A DNA stretch of 5,825 nt from Syntrophomonadaceae bacterium. Its GTDB lineage: Bacteria > Bacillota > Dethiobacteria > DTU022. The stretch covers positions 1 through 5,825 of the forward strand of contig PWSG01000010.1 in NCBI GenBank assembly GCA_003564055.1. The letters run 5' to 3'. The notes beneath the pieces are model-generated. The model had not been told where the DNA came from. It did no database searches and saw nothing but the letters and a program-made list of their open reading frames with translations. The translations under genes were made by a program, and so were the position numbers. Position 1 is the first letter of the stretch, and each line of letters opens with the position of its first letter. Shown here piece after piece: positions 1 to 5,825 of the stretch.

Positions 1-525
1 TAAAATATCATTAGTTATATCCATATACAAGGCCCGGCCTTTTTTGATATCATTTAAGCGAAAAAAAGGAAGCCCACCATAATAAGTAACCAGGGTTGAG
101 CAGGAATAGCGTTTGCCAGGCAAACCCCTGCGCAGCATCTGAAAAAAAAGGGGTCTGTAAGCATTGGCAAATATAACCTTATAGCCCGCATTCCGCAGCT
201 GGCGAAACAGGCCTTTTGCAGAAAGCAAACTTCTAAGCCTCTCTTCGGGGTAACCGTTTAAGTGGCTGCCTAAAAATGCAGGTGCATTTACGCCGGTAAA
301 GATTGATGCCTGCCCGGTTGCACTTTGTGGAAGACCGGGAACACCCAGTGTAGCATCCAGTCCCAGAAGAGAGGCCCGGGAAAAAGCATGGCCAACTGCA
401 TTTAAGGTTAGCTTTTCCCCATCCAGAATTTTCGCTAAACCGGGTGTTTCGGTTCCGACAAAAGGATTATCCGGCTGATCTTTACCCAGCCCTAATCCAT
501 CAACAAACACAAAAATCAGACGCAA
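1..525 (-). CDS. Alkaline-phosphatase-superfamily metalloenzyme (phosphoglycerate mutase/phosphopentomutase-like), C-terminus cut off by window edge
   Basis: An open frame of 175 codons starts at TTG (525-523) and runs off the window edge. I chose this start because a GGAGG ribosome site (538-534) lies 8 nt upstream and because the protein then opens with a hydrophobic beta strand ending in VDGLGLG (Asp at residue 9), the typical first metal-binding motif of the superfamily. A second motif, PQSATGQASIFTG (residues 66-78), resembles the nucleophile loop of cofactor-independent phosphoglycerate mutase (GNSEVGH). By that alignment Ser68 would be the nucleophile, though Thr70 is possible. The remaining metal ligands (Asp/His) should lie in the missing C-terminal half. 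No signal peptide is seen, so it is probably cytoplasmic. It follows htrA by 40 nt and is probably cotranscribed. The frame stays open through a run of eight A (142-149). The superfamily call is fairly secure; the substrate is unknown, and a glycolytic role is not implied. Confidence 0.78.
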   Translation of the reverse strand, partial: MRLIFVFVDGLGLGKDQPDNPFVGTETPGLAKILDGEKLTLNAVGHAFSRASLLGLDATLGVPGLPQSATGQASIFTGVNAPAFLGSHLNGYPEERLRSLLSAKGLFRQLRNAGYKVIFANAYRPLFFQMLRRGLPGKRYSCSTLVTYYGGLPFFRLNDIKKGRALYMDITNDIL

Positions 526-536
526 GGCTTAAGCCT
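525..536. repeat. 12-bp perfect palindrome across a ribosome site and start codon
   Basis: AGGCTTAAGCCT is a perfect palindrome lying between the Shine-Dalgarno core and the TTG start of the metalloenzyme gene. In the mRNA it could fold as a 4-bp AGGC/GCCU stem with a UUAA loop, extended by one G-U pair. That would cover most of the ribosome site and the first two bases of the start codon. A dimeric DNA-binding protein site is an alternative, and chance is possible at this length. Confidence 0.4.
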
Positions 537-538
537 CC
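534..538 (-). promoter_or_regulatory. Ribosome binding site deciding a TTG start
   Basis: GGAGG on the minus strand ends 8 nt before the TTG at 525. No ATG or GTG lies in frame near the beginning of the conserved VDGLGLG strand, so this site is the main reason to accept TTG as the start of the metalloenzyme gene. Confidence 0.7.
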
Positions 539-565
539 GAATTGTTAACCCGACCCTTCTTTAGG

Positions 566-1780
566 TTACTGATCATCCGGATCCTCAAGTTCAGGCTCTT
601 CGGGCTCGGGCTCCGGATCTACCGGTTCTTCTCTTTCAAATTCCCACTCTTCAGGACGTTCACCAAGGGTAATTTCTTCACTCATTCTTTCACCGTCACG
701 ATAAAAAGTAATGCTCATAGTATCACCGGGATAGTAATCGAGTAAACGATCAAACAGCTGAGCAAGATACTGTACTGCGTGATCATCCATGGCTACGATT
801 ACATCACCTGGTTGCAGCCCTGCCTCTTCAGCCGCGCTGCCAGGAGCAATATCCAGGATCTCGACCCCCTGATCGGGTTCTTCCTCACTATACAGGGGCC
901 AATCATCAATCAAAACACCAATGTGTGGTCTGATCACTCTGCCATGCTCCATAAGATCTTGCATTACCCTGGCCACGGTATTGCTGGGAATTGAAAGGCC
1001 GATACCTTCGACTCCCATCAGGGATATCTTGGCTGTATTGATGCCGATTATTTCTCCTTCCAGGTTTACAAGCGGTCCTCCACTGTTGCCTGGGTTAACC
1101 AGGGCATCGGTCTGCACAAAAGAGTATGCGAAGTTACCACCGGGAAAACGGACCTGCCGATCAACAGCGCTGACTATGCCTGCGGTAACGCTCTGCTGAA
1201 AATAACCAAGCGGATTGCCAATTGCAGCAACTGTTTCACCAACTTTTAAGTTATCGGAATCGCCAAGCTGCATAGCAGTCAGACCTGTTTCTTCAATTTT
1301 AAGCAGGGCGAGATCAGTTAATACATCTTCCCCGACTACTTCTGCATCATAGCGACCTTTATCCGGCAGCAGAACTGAGATGCTGTCTGCCCCGTCAATA
1401 ACATGATGATTCGTAATTATATAGCCGTCATTTGAGACTAGCACTCCTGAACCAGACTCAGCAGGCATCAATATTTCTTCACCATTACGGCTGACATAAA
1501 CCTGCCTGCTGACGCCTACGACTGCAGGCATAACACTTTCTATAACTTCTATCAGGCATGGCCCTGCAGAAGGCTGCAATTCAGGGAGAACTTCAACCGG
1601 AATATCATTTGCAACTTCAGGAAGCGGTTCCTCTATTTCCGGAACCAGGAAGAATACAAACAGACCATATACCAGGGCAGCGCCAAGCAGAATACCCAGG
1701 ATTCCAAACGAAATGCAGCCGATAAAAGACCAGAACTTTCCCTGGTTTGAACTTTTATAGTAATTATATTTATGTTCCAT
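566..1780 (-). CDS. Membrane-anchored HtrA/DegP-type serine protease with one PDZ domain (HtrC/YyxA-like)
   Basis: This 404-residue protein has a cytoplasmic N-terminus, one membrane segment (about residues 17-46), an acidic proline-rich linker (47-72), a trypsin-like S1C protease domain (about 77-275), one PDZ domain (about 283-372) and an acidic tail (373-404). The catalytic triad is intact: His126 in TNHHVID, Asp156 in TDLALLKI and Ser233 in GNSGGPL. The PDZ domain carries the usual PGSAAEEAGLQPGDVI core. The family degrades or refolds misfolded exported proteins on the outer face of the membrane. The start is well set by AAGGAGGG (1794-1787), 6 nt before ATG. In Bacillus an HtrA homologue (htrC/yyxA) closes the wal operon, so position and domain layout agree. 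It sits 86 nt after murA behind a possible promoter of its own and 40 nt before the next gene. The family call is very secure; orthology to htrC specifically is inferred from context. Confidence 0.95.
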   Translation of the reverse strand: MEHKYNYYKSSNQGKFWSFIGCISFGILGILLGAALVYGLFVFFLVPEIEEPLPEVANDIPVEVLPELQPSAGPCLIEVIESVMPAVVGVSRQVYVSRNGEEILMPAESGSGVLVSNDGYIITNHHVIDGADSISVLLPDKGRYDAEVVGEDVLTDLALLKIEETGLTAMQLGDSDNLKVGETVAAIGNPLGYFQQSVTAGIVSAVDRQVRFPGGNFAYSFVQTDALVNPGNSGGPLVNLEGEIIGINTAKISLMGVEGIGLSIPSNTVARVMQDLMEHGRVIRPHIGVLIDDWPLYSEEEPDQGVEILDIAPGSAAEEAGLQPGDVIVAMDDHAVQYLAQLFDRLLDYYPGDTMSITFYRDGERMSEEITLGERPEEWEFEREEPVDPEPEPEEPELEDPDDQ

Positions 1781-1786
1781 TAAAAA

Positions 1787-1794
1787 CCCTCCTT
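1787..1794 (-). promoter_or_regulatory. Strong ribosome binding site of the htrA-type gene
   Basis: AAGGAGGG on the minus strand lies 6 nt upstream of the ATG at 1780. It is the strongest Shine-Dalgarno match in the window and suggests efficient, independent translation of the protease, in contrast to the coupled starts upstream. Confidence 0.8.
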
Positions 1795-1815
1795 ACATTT
1801 TCAGTTTAACTTATT

Positions 1816-1846
1816 AGTGTAAAACCGTAAAGATTAAGCATGTCAA
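1816..1846 (-). promoter_or_regulatory. Possible sigma-A promoter ahead of the htrA-type gene
   Basis: In the murA-htrA gap the minus strand holds a perfect -35 hexamer TTGACA (1846-1841). A TACACT (1821-1816) matching the -10 consensus at 4 of 6 positions follows after a 19-nt spacer, which is longer than the ideal 17. Transcription would begin near 1810, about 30 nt before the start codon, leaving room for the ribosome site. AT-rich sequence precedes the -35. No extended -10 TG and no paired WalR-type TGTWAH boxes are visible. The long spacer and weak -10 keep this tentative. Confidence 0.35.
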
Positions 1847-1866
1847 AAGTATTTTATCACTTTAAA

Positions 1867-3156
1867 TCAATCAACTTTGCCAGACCGCTGATTGGGGTTT
1901 TCATCTGTCATACGACAAATAGCAGCACCCAGACCTGTTAACTTTTGCTCAAAACTATCGTAGCCCCGATCTATGTGATCTACTGCGCTAATCTGGCTTT
2001 CACCATCAGCAGTTAAAGCAGCAATAATCAAGGCTGCGCCGGACCTTAAATCGGTAGCAGTGACAGGAGCACCGGAAAGGGGTGCCCCTCCATCGATTAG
2101 AGCGGTACGTCCTTCAACCTTGATCCGGGCACCCATTCTTTTTAGTTCATCAACATGATTATAGCGTCCGTCAAAAACATTTTCTGTGATAACACTTAAA
2201 CCCCTGGCTGCTGTTAGCAGCACCATTCCCGGGGGCTGCAGGTCTGTAGGAAAACCCGGATAGGGAAATGTTTTTAAATCTGATGGTACAAGAGGCGACA
2301 CCGATGCAACATTGATTTTTTCCGGGTATACTTCAACCCTGCCTCCGATTTCCCGGATTTTTGCTGTTATAGCTTCAAGGTGCTTGGGAATGACATCCTC
2401 AACAGTAACCTGTCCTCCCGTAGCTAATGCCGCCATCATAAATGTTCCCGCTTCAATTCTATCCGGAATCACTGCATGCATAGCTCCTTTAAAATAATTA
2501 GTACCGTCTATTCTTATTACATCAGTCCCTGCCCCTTTAACAGAGGCGCCCATTGCATTCAGAAAGTTAGCAAGATCAACAATTTCCGGCTCCTTGGCCA
2601 CATTTTCTAAAACAGTTCTGCCTTCTGCAGCAGCAGCAGCCAGCATCAAGTTGATAGTTGCTCCAATGCTGACTACGTCAAGGTAAATTCTGGCTCCGGT
2701 CAGTTTTTTGGCAGAAAGCTTGATCATACCATGTTCAATATTAATTGACGCTCCAAGAGCCGTGAATCCTTTTAGATGTTGATCTATAGGCCGCGGTCCA
2801 AGATCACAACCACCGGGAATGGGCACTTCCGCCTGTCCGAAGCGAGCCAAAAGACTGCCCATAAAGTAATAAGAAGCACGCATCTTTTTGACCAGATCAT
2901 ATGAAGGCGCAATCTTGGAAAGGTTGCCTGGTGTAAGTTCCAGAGCATCCCTGCCGCGCCTGCGAATAGAAACACCAAGGTTTTCGAGTATTTCAATCAT
3001 AGTTCGAACATCTGTAATATCGGGCAGGTTTTCCAGGCAAACAGTGTCTGAAGTCATAACTGAAGCCGGAAGCAATGCAACAGCGGAGTTTTTTGAACCA
3101 CTTATTTTAACTTTTCCTGAAAGAACCGTTTTGCCCTTAACTAAAAACTTTTCCAT
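1867..3156 (-). CDS. murA: UDP-N-acetylglucosamine 1-carboxyvinyltransferase (MurA)
   Basis: MurA is the cytoplasmic enzyme that transfers enolpyruvate from phosphoenolpyruvate to UDP-GlcNAc, the first committed step of peptidoglycan synthesis. The 429-residue protein is full length for the family (about 417-430). Key residues are in place: Lys22-Asn23 in GSKNSA, Arg93 in KMRAS, Cys117 and Arg122 in the active-site loop PGGCDLGPRP, Asp305 in FPTDLQ, Arg371 in DLRSGAAL and Arg397 in HIDRGYD. Cys117 is the residue alkylated by fosfomycin; its presence predicts an enzyme sensitive to that drug rather than a naturally resistant Asp variant. GGGAGG (3167-3162) lies 5 nt before the ATG. The gene begins 26 nt after yycI and so belongs to the walK-yycH-yycI transcript. 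Many Bacillota carry two MurA paralogues; which one this is cannot be told from the window. After FPTDLQ the sequence reads PPGM, where family members usually have a Q/F-type stretch. Confidence 0.97.
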   Translation of the reverse strand: MEKFLVKGKTVLSGKVKISGSKNSAVALLPASVMTSDTVCLENLPDITDVRTMIEILENLGVSIRRRGRDALELTPGNLSKIAPSYDLVKKMRASYYFMGSLLARFGQAEVPIPGGCDLGPRPIDQHLKGFTALGASINIEHGMIKLSAKKLTGARIYLDVVSIGATINLMLAAAAAEGRTVLENVAKEPEIVDLANFLNAMGASVKGAGTDVIRIDGTNYFKGAMHAVIPDRIEAGTFMMAALATGGQVTVEDVIPKHLEAITAKIREIGGRVEVYPEKINVASVSPLVPSDLKTFPYPGFPTDLQPPGMVLLTAARGLSVITENVFDGRYNHVDELKRMGARIKVEGRTALIDGGAPLSGAPVTATDLRSGAALIIAALTADGESQISAVDHIDRGYDSFEQKLTGLGAAICRMTDENPNQRSGKVD

Positions 3157-3161
3157 GATGA

Positions 3162-3167
3162 CCTCCC
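3162..3167 (-). promoter_or_regulatory. Ribosome binding site of murA
   Basis: GGGAGG on the minus strand lies 5 nt before the ATG at 3156, inside the 26-nt yycI-murA gap. It fixes the murA start, and the gap is too short for a separate conventional promoter, so murA is probably read from the upstream transcript or from a promoter inside yycI. Confidence 0.7.
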
Positions 3168-3182
3168 GCTTTTATTTATATA

Positions 3183-4070
3183 TTACAGGGCCTGCTCGGG
3201 TATAACAATATCCTGCTCAATATTGCCGGTAAAAGCATTAATATAATAATACTCGTAATTGTCAAGCACAATTCGCCAAACAGGCTGAATCTCCCATTTT
3301 TCAGCATCATATTCACCGCCAAAATAGCCCAGTTTTATTTCCTTTACAGTTTTTGGTTCAGGACTTGAACCTATTTCGGCCATTAGGTTCTTTAAGGCAT
3401 CGGCTGCCGAAATAACCTCTATTTCTCTATTTGGAAATCTCTCGACAGGCTCTAACCAGTAAATCTCAACTGCAGTAAGCTTGTCCGAATCAACCGTGAC
3501 TTGAAGCTTGCCTGAATAAACCGGGGTTTCTTCATAAACCTGGTAGTAATGCAGTGTAATAAACCCGACATCACGCTTTACTAAATAATCAAAGACTATT
3601 TCTTGCGGCATTAATCCTTCTCCAACCAGGTATGTTTCAACCAGCTCTGTCAGTTGCTGTTCTTCAAGAGCACGTGTATTTTCCGCCAGGAAAACCCCGG
3701 GTTCATAAATGATTCGAATCAAGCCGGTTGAATAAACCACTGCAGTCTCTTCTTCAGTCCTGTAAACAGTCGCGTTTTCAGCTACGACTACCTGGGCCCC
3801 TTTCTTAATAAAGTCCTGTAAAATTTTTTCCTGCAATCCCTGGGCAGGAGATACAGTCAAGAAATCACTTGAACGAGCTGATCGATCTATACTTGTTTCG
3901 AGATAATAGTTATTATCGTTAAGCATTAGCTCAACTGAATGGATTTCATCCATCGTTACAGCAACCCTGGTTAACCTGCCGAAATCAGGCCAAAAAAGAT
4001 GGTAACCAAGGAAAAGGTTTAGTCCGACAAAAGCAAAAATTAGTATTAGTTTAGAACGGCCAAGGTTCAA
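3183..4070 (-). CDS. yycI: YycI/WalI, membrane-anchored accessory regulator of the WalK sensor kinase
   Basis: This 295-residue protein has a short positively charged N-terminus, one membrane helix (about residues 8-27, with the typical LNLFLGY pattern) and an extracytoplasmic domain. The C-terminal block, with LGY at 247-249, PVWRI at 263-267 and YYYINAFTG ending at 282, is characteristic of YycI. In Bacillus, YycI acts with YycH through their transmembrane helices to hold WalK activity in check; in Staphylococcus the pair appears to activate it, so the sign of regulation here is uncertain. The start is TTG (4070-4068), not ATG. It overlaps the yycH stop as TTGA and is preceded by AGAGGTGG (4085-4078) 7 nt away. 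The overlap suggests translational coupling, which would keep the two partners near equal amounts. The YycI name rests on the motifs, the topology and the position after yycH. Confidence 0.88.
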   Translation of the reverse strand: MNLGRSKLILIFAFVGLNLFLGYHLFWPDFGRLTRVAVTMDEIHSVELMLNDNNYYLETSIDRSARSSDFLTVSPAQGLQEKILQDFIKKGAQVVVAENATVYRTEEETAVVYSTGLIRIIYEPGVFLAENTRALEEQQLTELVETYLVGEGLMPQEIVFDYLVKRDVGFITLHYYQVYEETPVYSGKLQVTVDSDKLTAVEIYWLEPVERFPNREIEVISAADALKNLMAEIGSSPEPKTVKEIKLGYFGGEYDAEKWEIQPVWRIVLDNYEYYYINAFTGNIEQDIVIPEQAL

Positions 4071-5413
4071 ATTAAATCCACCTCTTCAAAAAGGACAAGC
4101 TTATGAGCGTCTAAAATAAAGGTTTCTCCTGAAATATTTATCCGCCATACCGGCACACCTCTGTATTTGCCTGATGAATTGACAACAGCATAACCCAGGG
4201 TTATTTCTTCAAGGCTTAAAACCGTTTCATTTTCCAACTCCTGTTCTTTGAACAGTTTTAGCGCTTCAGCCAGGGCTTCATCCCACAAGGCAACATCCTT
4301 TTTATTGCCCTGCTCAATGATAACATTTTCAGGGAAAAACACAAACCTTGCGTAGTAAAACAAACCATTATCGTTAAAAAAAGCTTTAGTAGGCTGGCTT
4401 GTAAATATCGGAAACCCATCGTAAAACATGCACCACCTGGCACTGTAATATGCAACCCTGCCCCAGCCCGATAAACTGAATCCATCCAGGCGAAGACCTT
4501 CCGGCCACCCTCCATGGTAACTGATTAAGCTGCTGCTGTTAAGTAATGCTTCTGGATACGTTGCTGTAACCTGCCCCACTTCCTTATGCGGGGCAGAATA
4601 CTCAAGACCGGTTTCTTTAAGCCTCAAGCCTTTTTCACCATCAGTATAGATCAATCCACCATCTTTTTCTTCTATTACACGGGCAAGATTGTAATCGACA
4701 AAGAATGTTTTAAGAATAAATTCATTTTCTATTTCTTCGGCTTTAAGGGGCAGCTCACTCATTGTTAGTGGTTCCACCGGCACATAAATCGGGCCTGCTG
4801 TTTCAAGATCCCCTGCGGACAGCATGGCAAGCTTCTCTGCCGTTAACATGGCATACCTCTTTTCCTCTTCAAGGCTCACTGCTTCCATAAGATCGCTTAA
4901 CTGTTCAGCTTTTGAGGGAGGCAGCAGCAGGGTTATCAAATTGTTGCTGGCAGAATCCTCTAAAACAAGCCACTTCCTCGCATCGTAAGAATAAATATCT
5001 ATGGAACGTATTTCTGCATAAGAAATTCCGGAAAGCCAGGGTAGTTCTTCACCCACGGGGAGATCGGGCATAAAGTAGAAGGCCAGGATTTTTATTGATC
5101 CTTCGGGCGGCTTCGTTTCTTCAATTGCCGTTTCTATATTGACCCGCTGCAGCGCACCAGATATAAAGCCCCATAAACGTTCGTAATCAACTTCCCCTTT
5201 TTTAAATATATAAAAATCCTCTTCAGAATTAACCATAACATGTTGAGGCGTGAGCAGGTTTTCAAGAGAACGCGGTTCTTCAACAATCAATTCTTCATAA
5301 ACATCTTCTTCCAGCTTCTGGGCGGGCATTTCACCATACCACAACTGGTAAGTCAAAACAAGGCTTAACCCGAACAACATGAATAAAAGTAAGCTTTTTA
5401 ATAATTCTTTCAT
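4067..5413 (-). CDS. yycH: YycH/WalH, membrane-anchored accessory regulator of the WalK sensor kinase
   Basis: This 448-residue protein is about the usual length for YycH. The N-terminus is a single membrane helix (about residues 5-25, ending SLVLTYQLW), the hallmark YycH opening, and nearly everything after it is predicted to be outside the membrane. No enzyme motif is visible; the role is protein-protein regulation of WalK together with YycI. The C-terminal block (LGY at 406-408, PVWRI at 421-425) resembles the end of YycI, in keeping with the fold the two families are known to share. The ATG at 5413 overlaps the kinase stop codon as ATGA, and only a weak GAAAGGG-type site lies upstream, so translation is probably coupled to the kinase. 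Sequence in this family is poorly conserved, so the name depends on the N-terminal pattern, the topology and the gene order, which agree well. Confidence 0.88.
   Translation of the reverse strand: MKELLKSLLLFMLFGLSLVLTYQLWYGEMPAQKLEEDVYEELIVEEPRSLENLLTPQHVMVNSEEDFYIFKKGEVDYERLWGFISGALQRVNIETAIEETKPPEGSIKILAFYFMPDLPVGEELPWLSGISYAEIRSIDIYSYDARKWLVLEDSASNNLITLLLPPSKAEQLSDLMEAVSLEEEKRYAMLTAEKLAMLSAGDLETAGPIYVPVEPLTMSELPLKAEEIENEFILKTFFVDYNLARVIEEKDGGLIYTDGEKGLRLKETGLEYSAPHKEVGQVTATYPEALLNSSSLISYHGGWPEGLRLDGFSLSGWGRVAYYSARWCMFYDGFPIFTSQPTKAFFNDNGLFYYARFVFFPENVIIEQGNKKDVALWDEALAEALKLFKEQELENETVLSLEEITLGYAVVNSSGKYRGVPVWRINISGETFILDAHKLVLFEEVDLI
4078..4085 (-). promoter_or_regulatory. Ribosome binding site deciding the TTG start of yycI
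   Basis: AGAGGTGG on the minus strand, inside the 3' end of yycH, lies 7 nt upstream of the TTG at 4070. The protein read from this TTG begins directly with the short charged stretch and membrane helix expected of YycI, which supports this start over any internal ATG. Confidence 0.65.
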
Positions 5414-5825
5414 CCCGCACTGCCCTTTCCGTTATTGGCCCTGGGAAGGGTAAAAAATACCTTTGTCCCTTCACTGATATTGCTTTCAATCCATATAGTC
5501 CCACCATGACTTTCAACCACTTTGCGGGCAATTGACAGGCCAAGCCCAATACCGCCAAAGTCACGGCTTCGTGTTTTTTCAACCCTGTAAAAGCGTTCAA
5601 AAACTTTTGGCAGTTCGTTTTCGGGGATACCACTGCCTGTATCTTCAACTAAAATCTTTATATACTTTCCAGCAGACTCAGCGCTGACAGTGATTTCACC
5701 GTTTACAGGTGTATACTTAACAGCGTTGTTTAGGAGGTTTGAAAAAACACGCATGATTTTATCACGATCAGCAAAAACACTGGAACAATCAGAATCAATT
5801 TGAACATTAACCTTTGGCAAGTTGA
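5410..5825 (-). CDS. walK: Sensor histidine kinase, C-terminal ATPase domain, probably WalK (YycG); 5' end outside window
   Basis: Only the last 138 or so codons are present; the frame is open to the window edge. The visible part is a complete HATPase_c domain: an N box with NNAVKYTP, a G1 box DTGSGIP, an F box FERFYRVEKTRSR and a G2 box GGIGLGLSIA, ending about 15 residues after the last strand. The phosphoacceptor His, HAMP, PAS and membrane segments would lie upstream and cannot be seen. WalK phosphorylates the response regulator WalR, which controls cell-wall hydrolases and related genes. The kinase family is certain from the motifs; the WalK identity is inferred mainly from the yycH and yycI genes that follow, as the FERFYRV..TRSR stretch also occurs in PhoR-like kinases. 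The usual Thr in the G2 box (GTGLGL) is Ile here, a conservative-looking change next to the ATP lid. It shares 4 nt with yycH. Confidence 0.85.
   Translation of the reverse strand, partial: NLPKVNVQIDSDCSSVFADRDKIMRVFSNLLNNAVKYTPVNGEITVSAESAGKYIKILVEDTGSGIPENELPKVFERFYRVEKTRSRDFGGIGLGLSIARKVVESHGGTIWIESNISEGTKVFFTLPRANNGKGSAG

Noticed and set aside
142..149. Run of eight A in the metalloenzyme gene as a frameshift site
   Set aside because: The reading frame continues with sensible protein on both sides, so there is no sign of a frameshift or sequencing error.
546..568. TAACC/GGTTA inverted repeat between the protease and metalloenzyme genes as a terminator
   Set aside because: The stem is 5 bp with a long loop and no U-tract, so it is unlikely to stop transcription.
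542..1199. Plus-strand open frames of 67, 71 and 92 codons opposite the protease gene
   Set aside because: They lie antisense to a protein with an intact catalytic triad and PDZ domain, overlap one another, lack convincing ribosome sites and show no recognisable domain.
1715..1735. Lipobox-like FIGC at residues 19-22 of the protease
   Set aside because: The Cys lies at the start of the hydrophobic stretch rather than after it, so it does not fit a lipoprotein signal; a membrane anchor is the better reading.
1817..1832. TGTAAA/CGTAAA pair as a WalR binding site
   Set aside because: The half-sites are 8 nt apart start to start, whereas the WalR consensus needs 11, and the second half is not a TGTWAH match.
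1846..1863. Inverted repeat AAAGT/ACTTT just after the murA stop as a terminator
   Set aside because: The stem is only 5 bp, AT-rich, with an 8-nt loop and no following T-run in the direction of transcription. It overlaps the possible -35 instead.
2312..3205. Plus-strand and alternative minus-strand open frames within the murA region
   Set aside because: They are in other frames of a complete, well-conserved MurA and have no recognisable product.
4258..4768. Short open frames on both strands inside yycH
   Set aside because: The composition looks like an out-of-frame reading of yycH, and no domain or start signal supports them.
5331..5648. Minus-strand 105-codon frame overlapping the kinase end and yycH start
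   Set aside because: It is the alternative frame of the conserved HATPase motifs and the YycH membrane helix, both of which are clearly real in their own frames.

Overview
The window looks like chromosome from a Bacillota (Firmicutes) bacterium, probably a Clostridia-type lineage. It is moderately AT-rich, uses strong Shine-Dalgarno sites with ATG and TTG starts, and carries the Bacillota-specific yycH-yycI pair directly after a WalK-like histidine kinase. The genus cannot be told from the sequence. All six genes lie on the minus strand and are packed head to tail, so transcription runs from high to low coordinates. The plus strand shows nothing convincing.

In transcription order the layout is as follows. 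(1) At 5825-5410 is the C-terminal ATP-binding part of a sensor histidine kinase, most likely WalK; its 5' end lies beyond the window. (2) At 5413-4067 is YycH (WalH), overlapping the kinase by 4 nt. (3) At 4070-3183 is YycI (WalI), overlapping yycH by 4 nt and starting with TTG. (4) At 3156-1867 is MurA, which makes the first committed step of peptidoglycan synthesis, 26 nt downstream of yycI. (5) An 86-nt gap with a possible internal promoter is followed by a membrane-anchored HtrA/DegP-type serine protease at 1780-566. (6) After a 40-nt gap comes the N-terminal 175 codons of an alkaline-phosphatase-superfamily metalloenzyme, starting with TTG at 525 and running off the window at position 1.

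Read together, this is a WalRK-type operon for cell-envelope control. The kinase senses the state of the wall, YycH and YycI are its membrane-anchored accessory proteins, MurA feeds wall precursor synthesis, and HtrA handles protein quality outside the membrane. The Bacillus order is walR-walK-walH-walI-walJ-htrC. Here murA occupies the walJ position, and an uncharacterised phosphatase/mutase-like gene follows htrA. These are the most distinctive points. I see no mobile element, RNA gene, CRISPR array or clear terminator, and nothing that needs a wholly new system to explain it.
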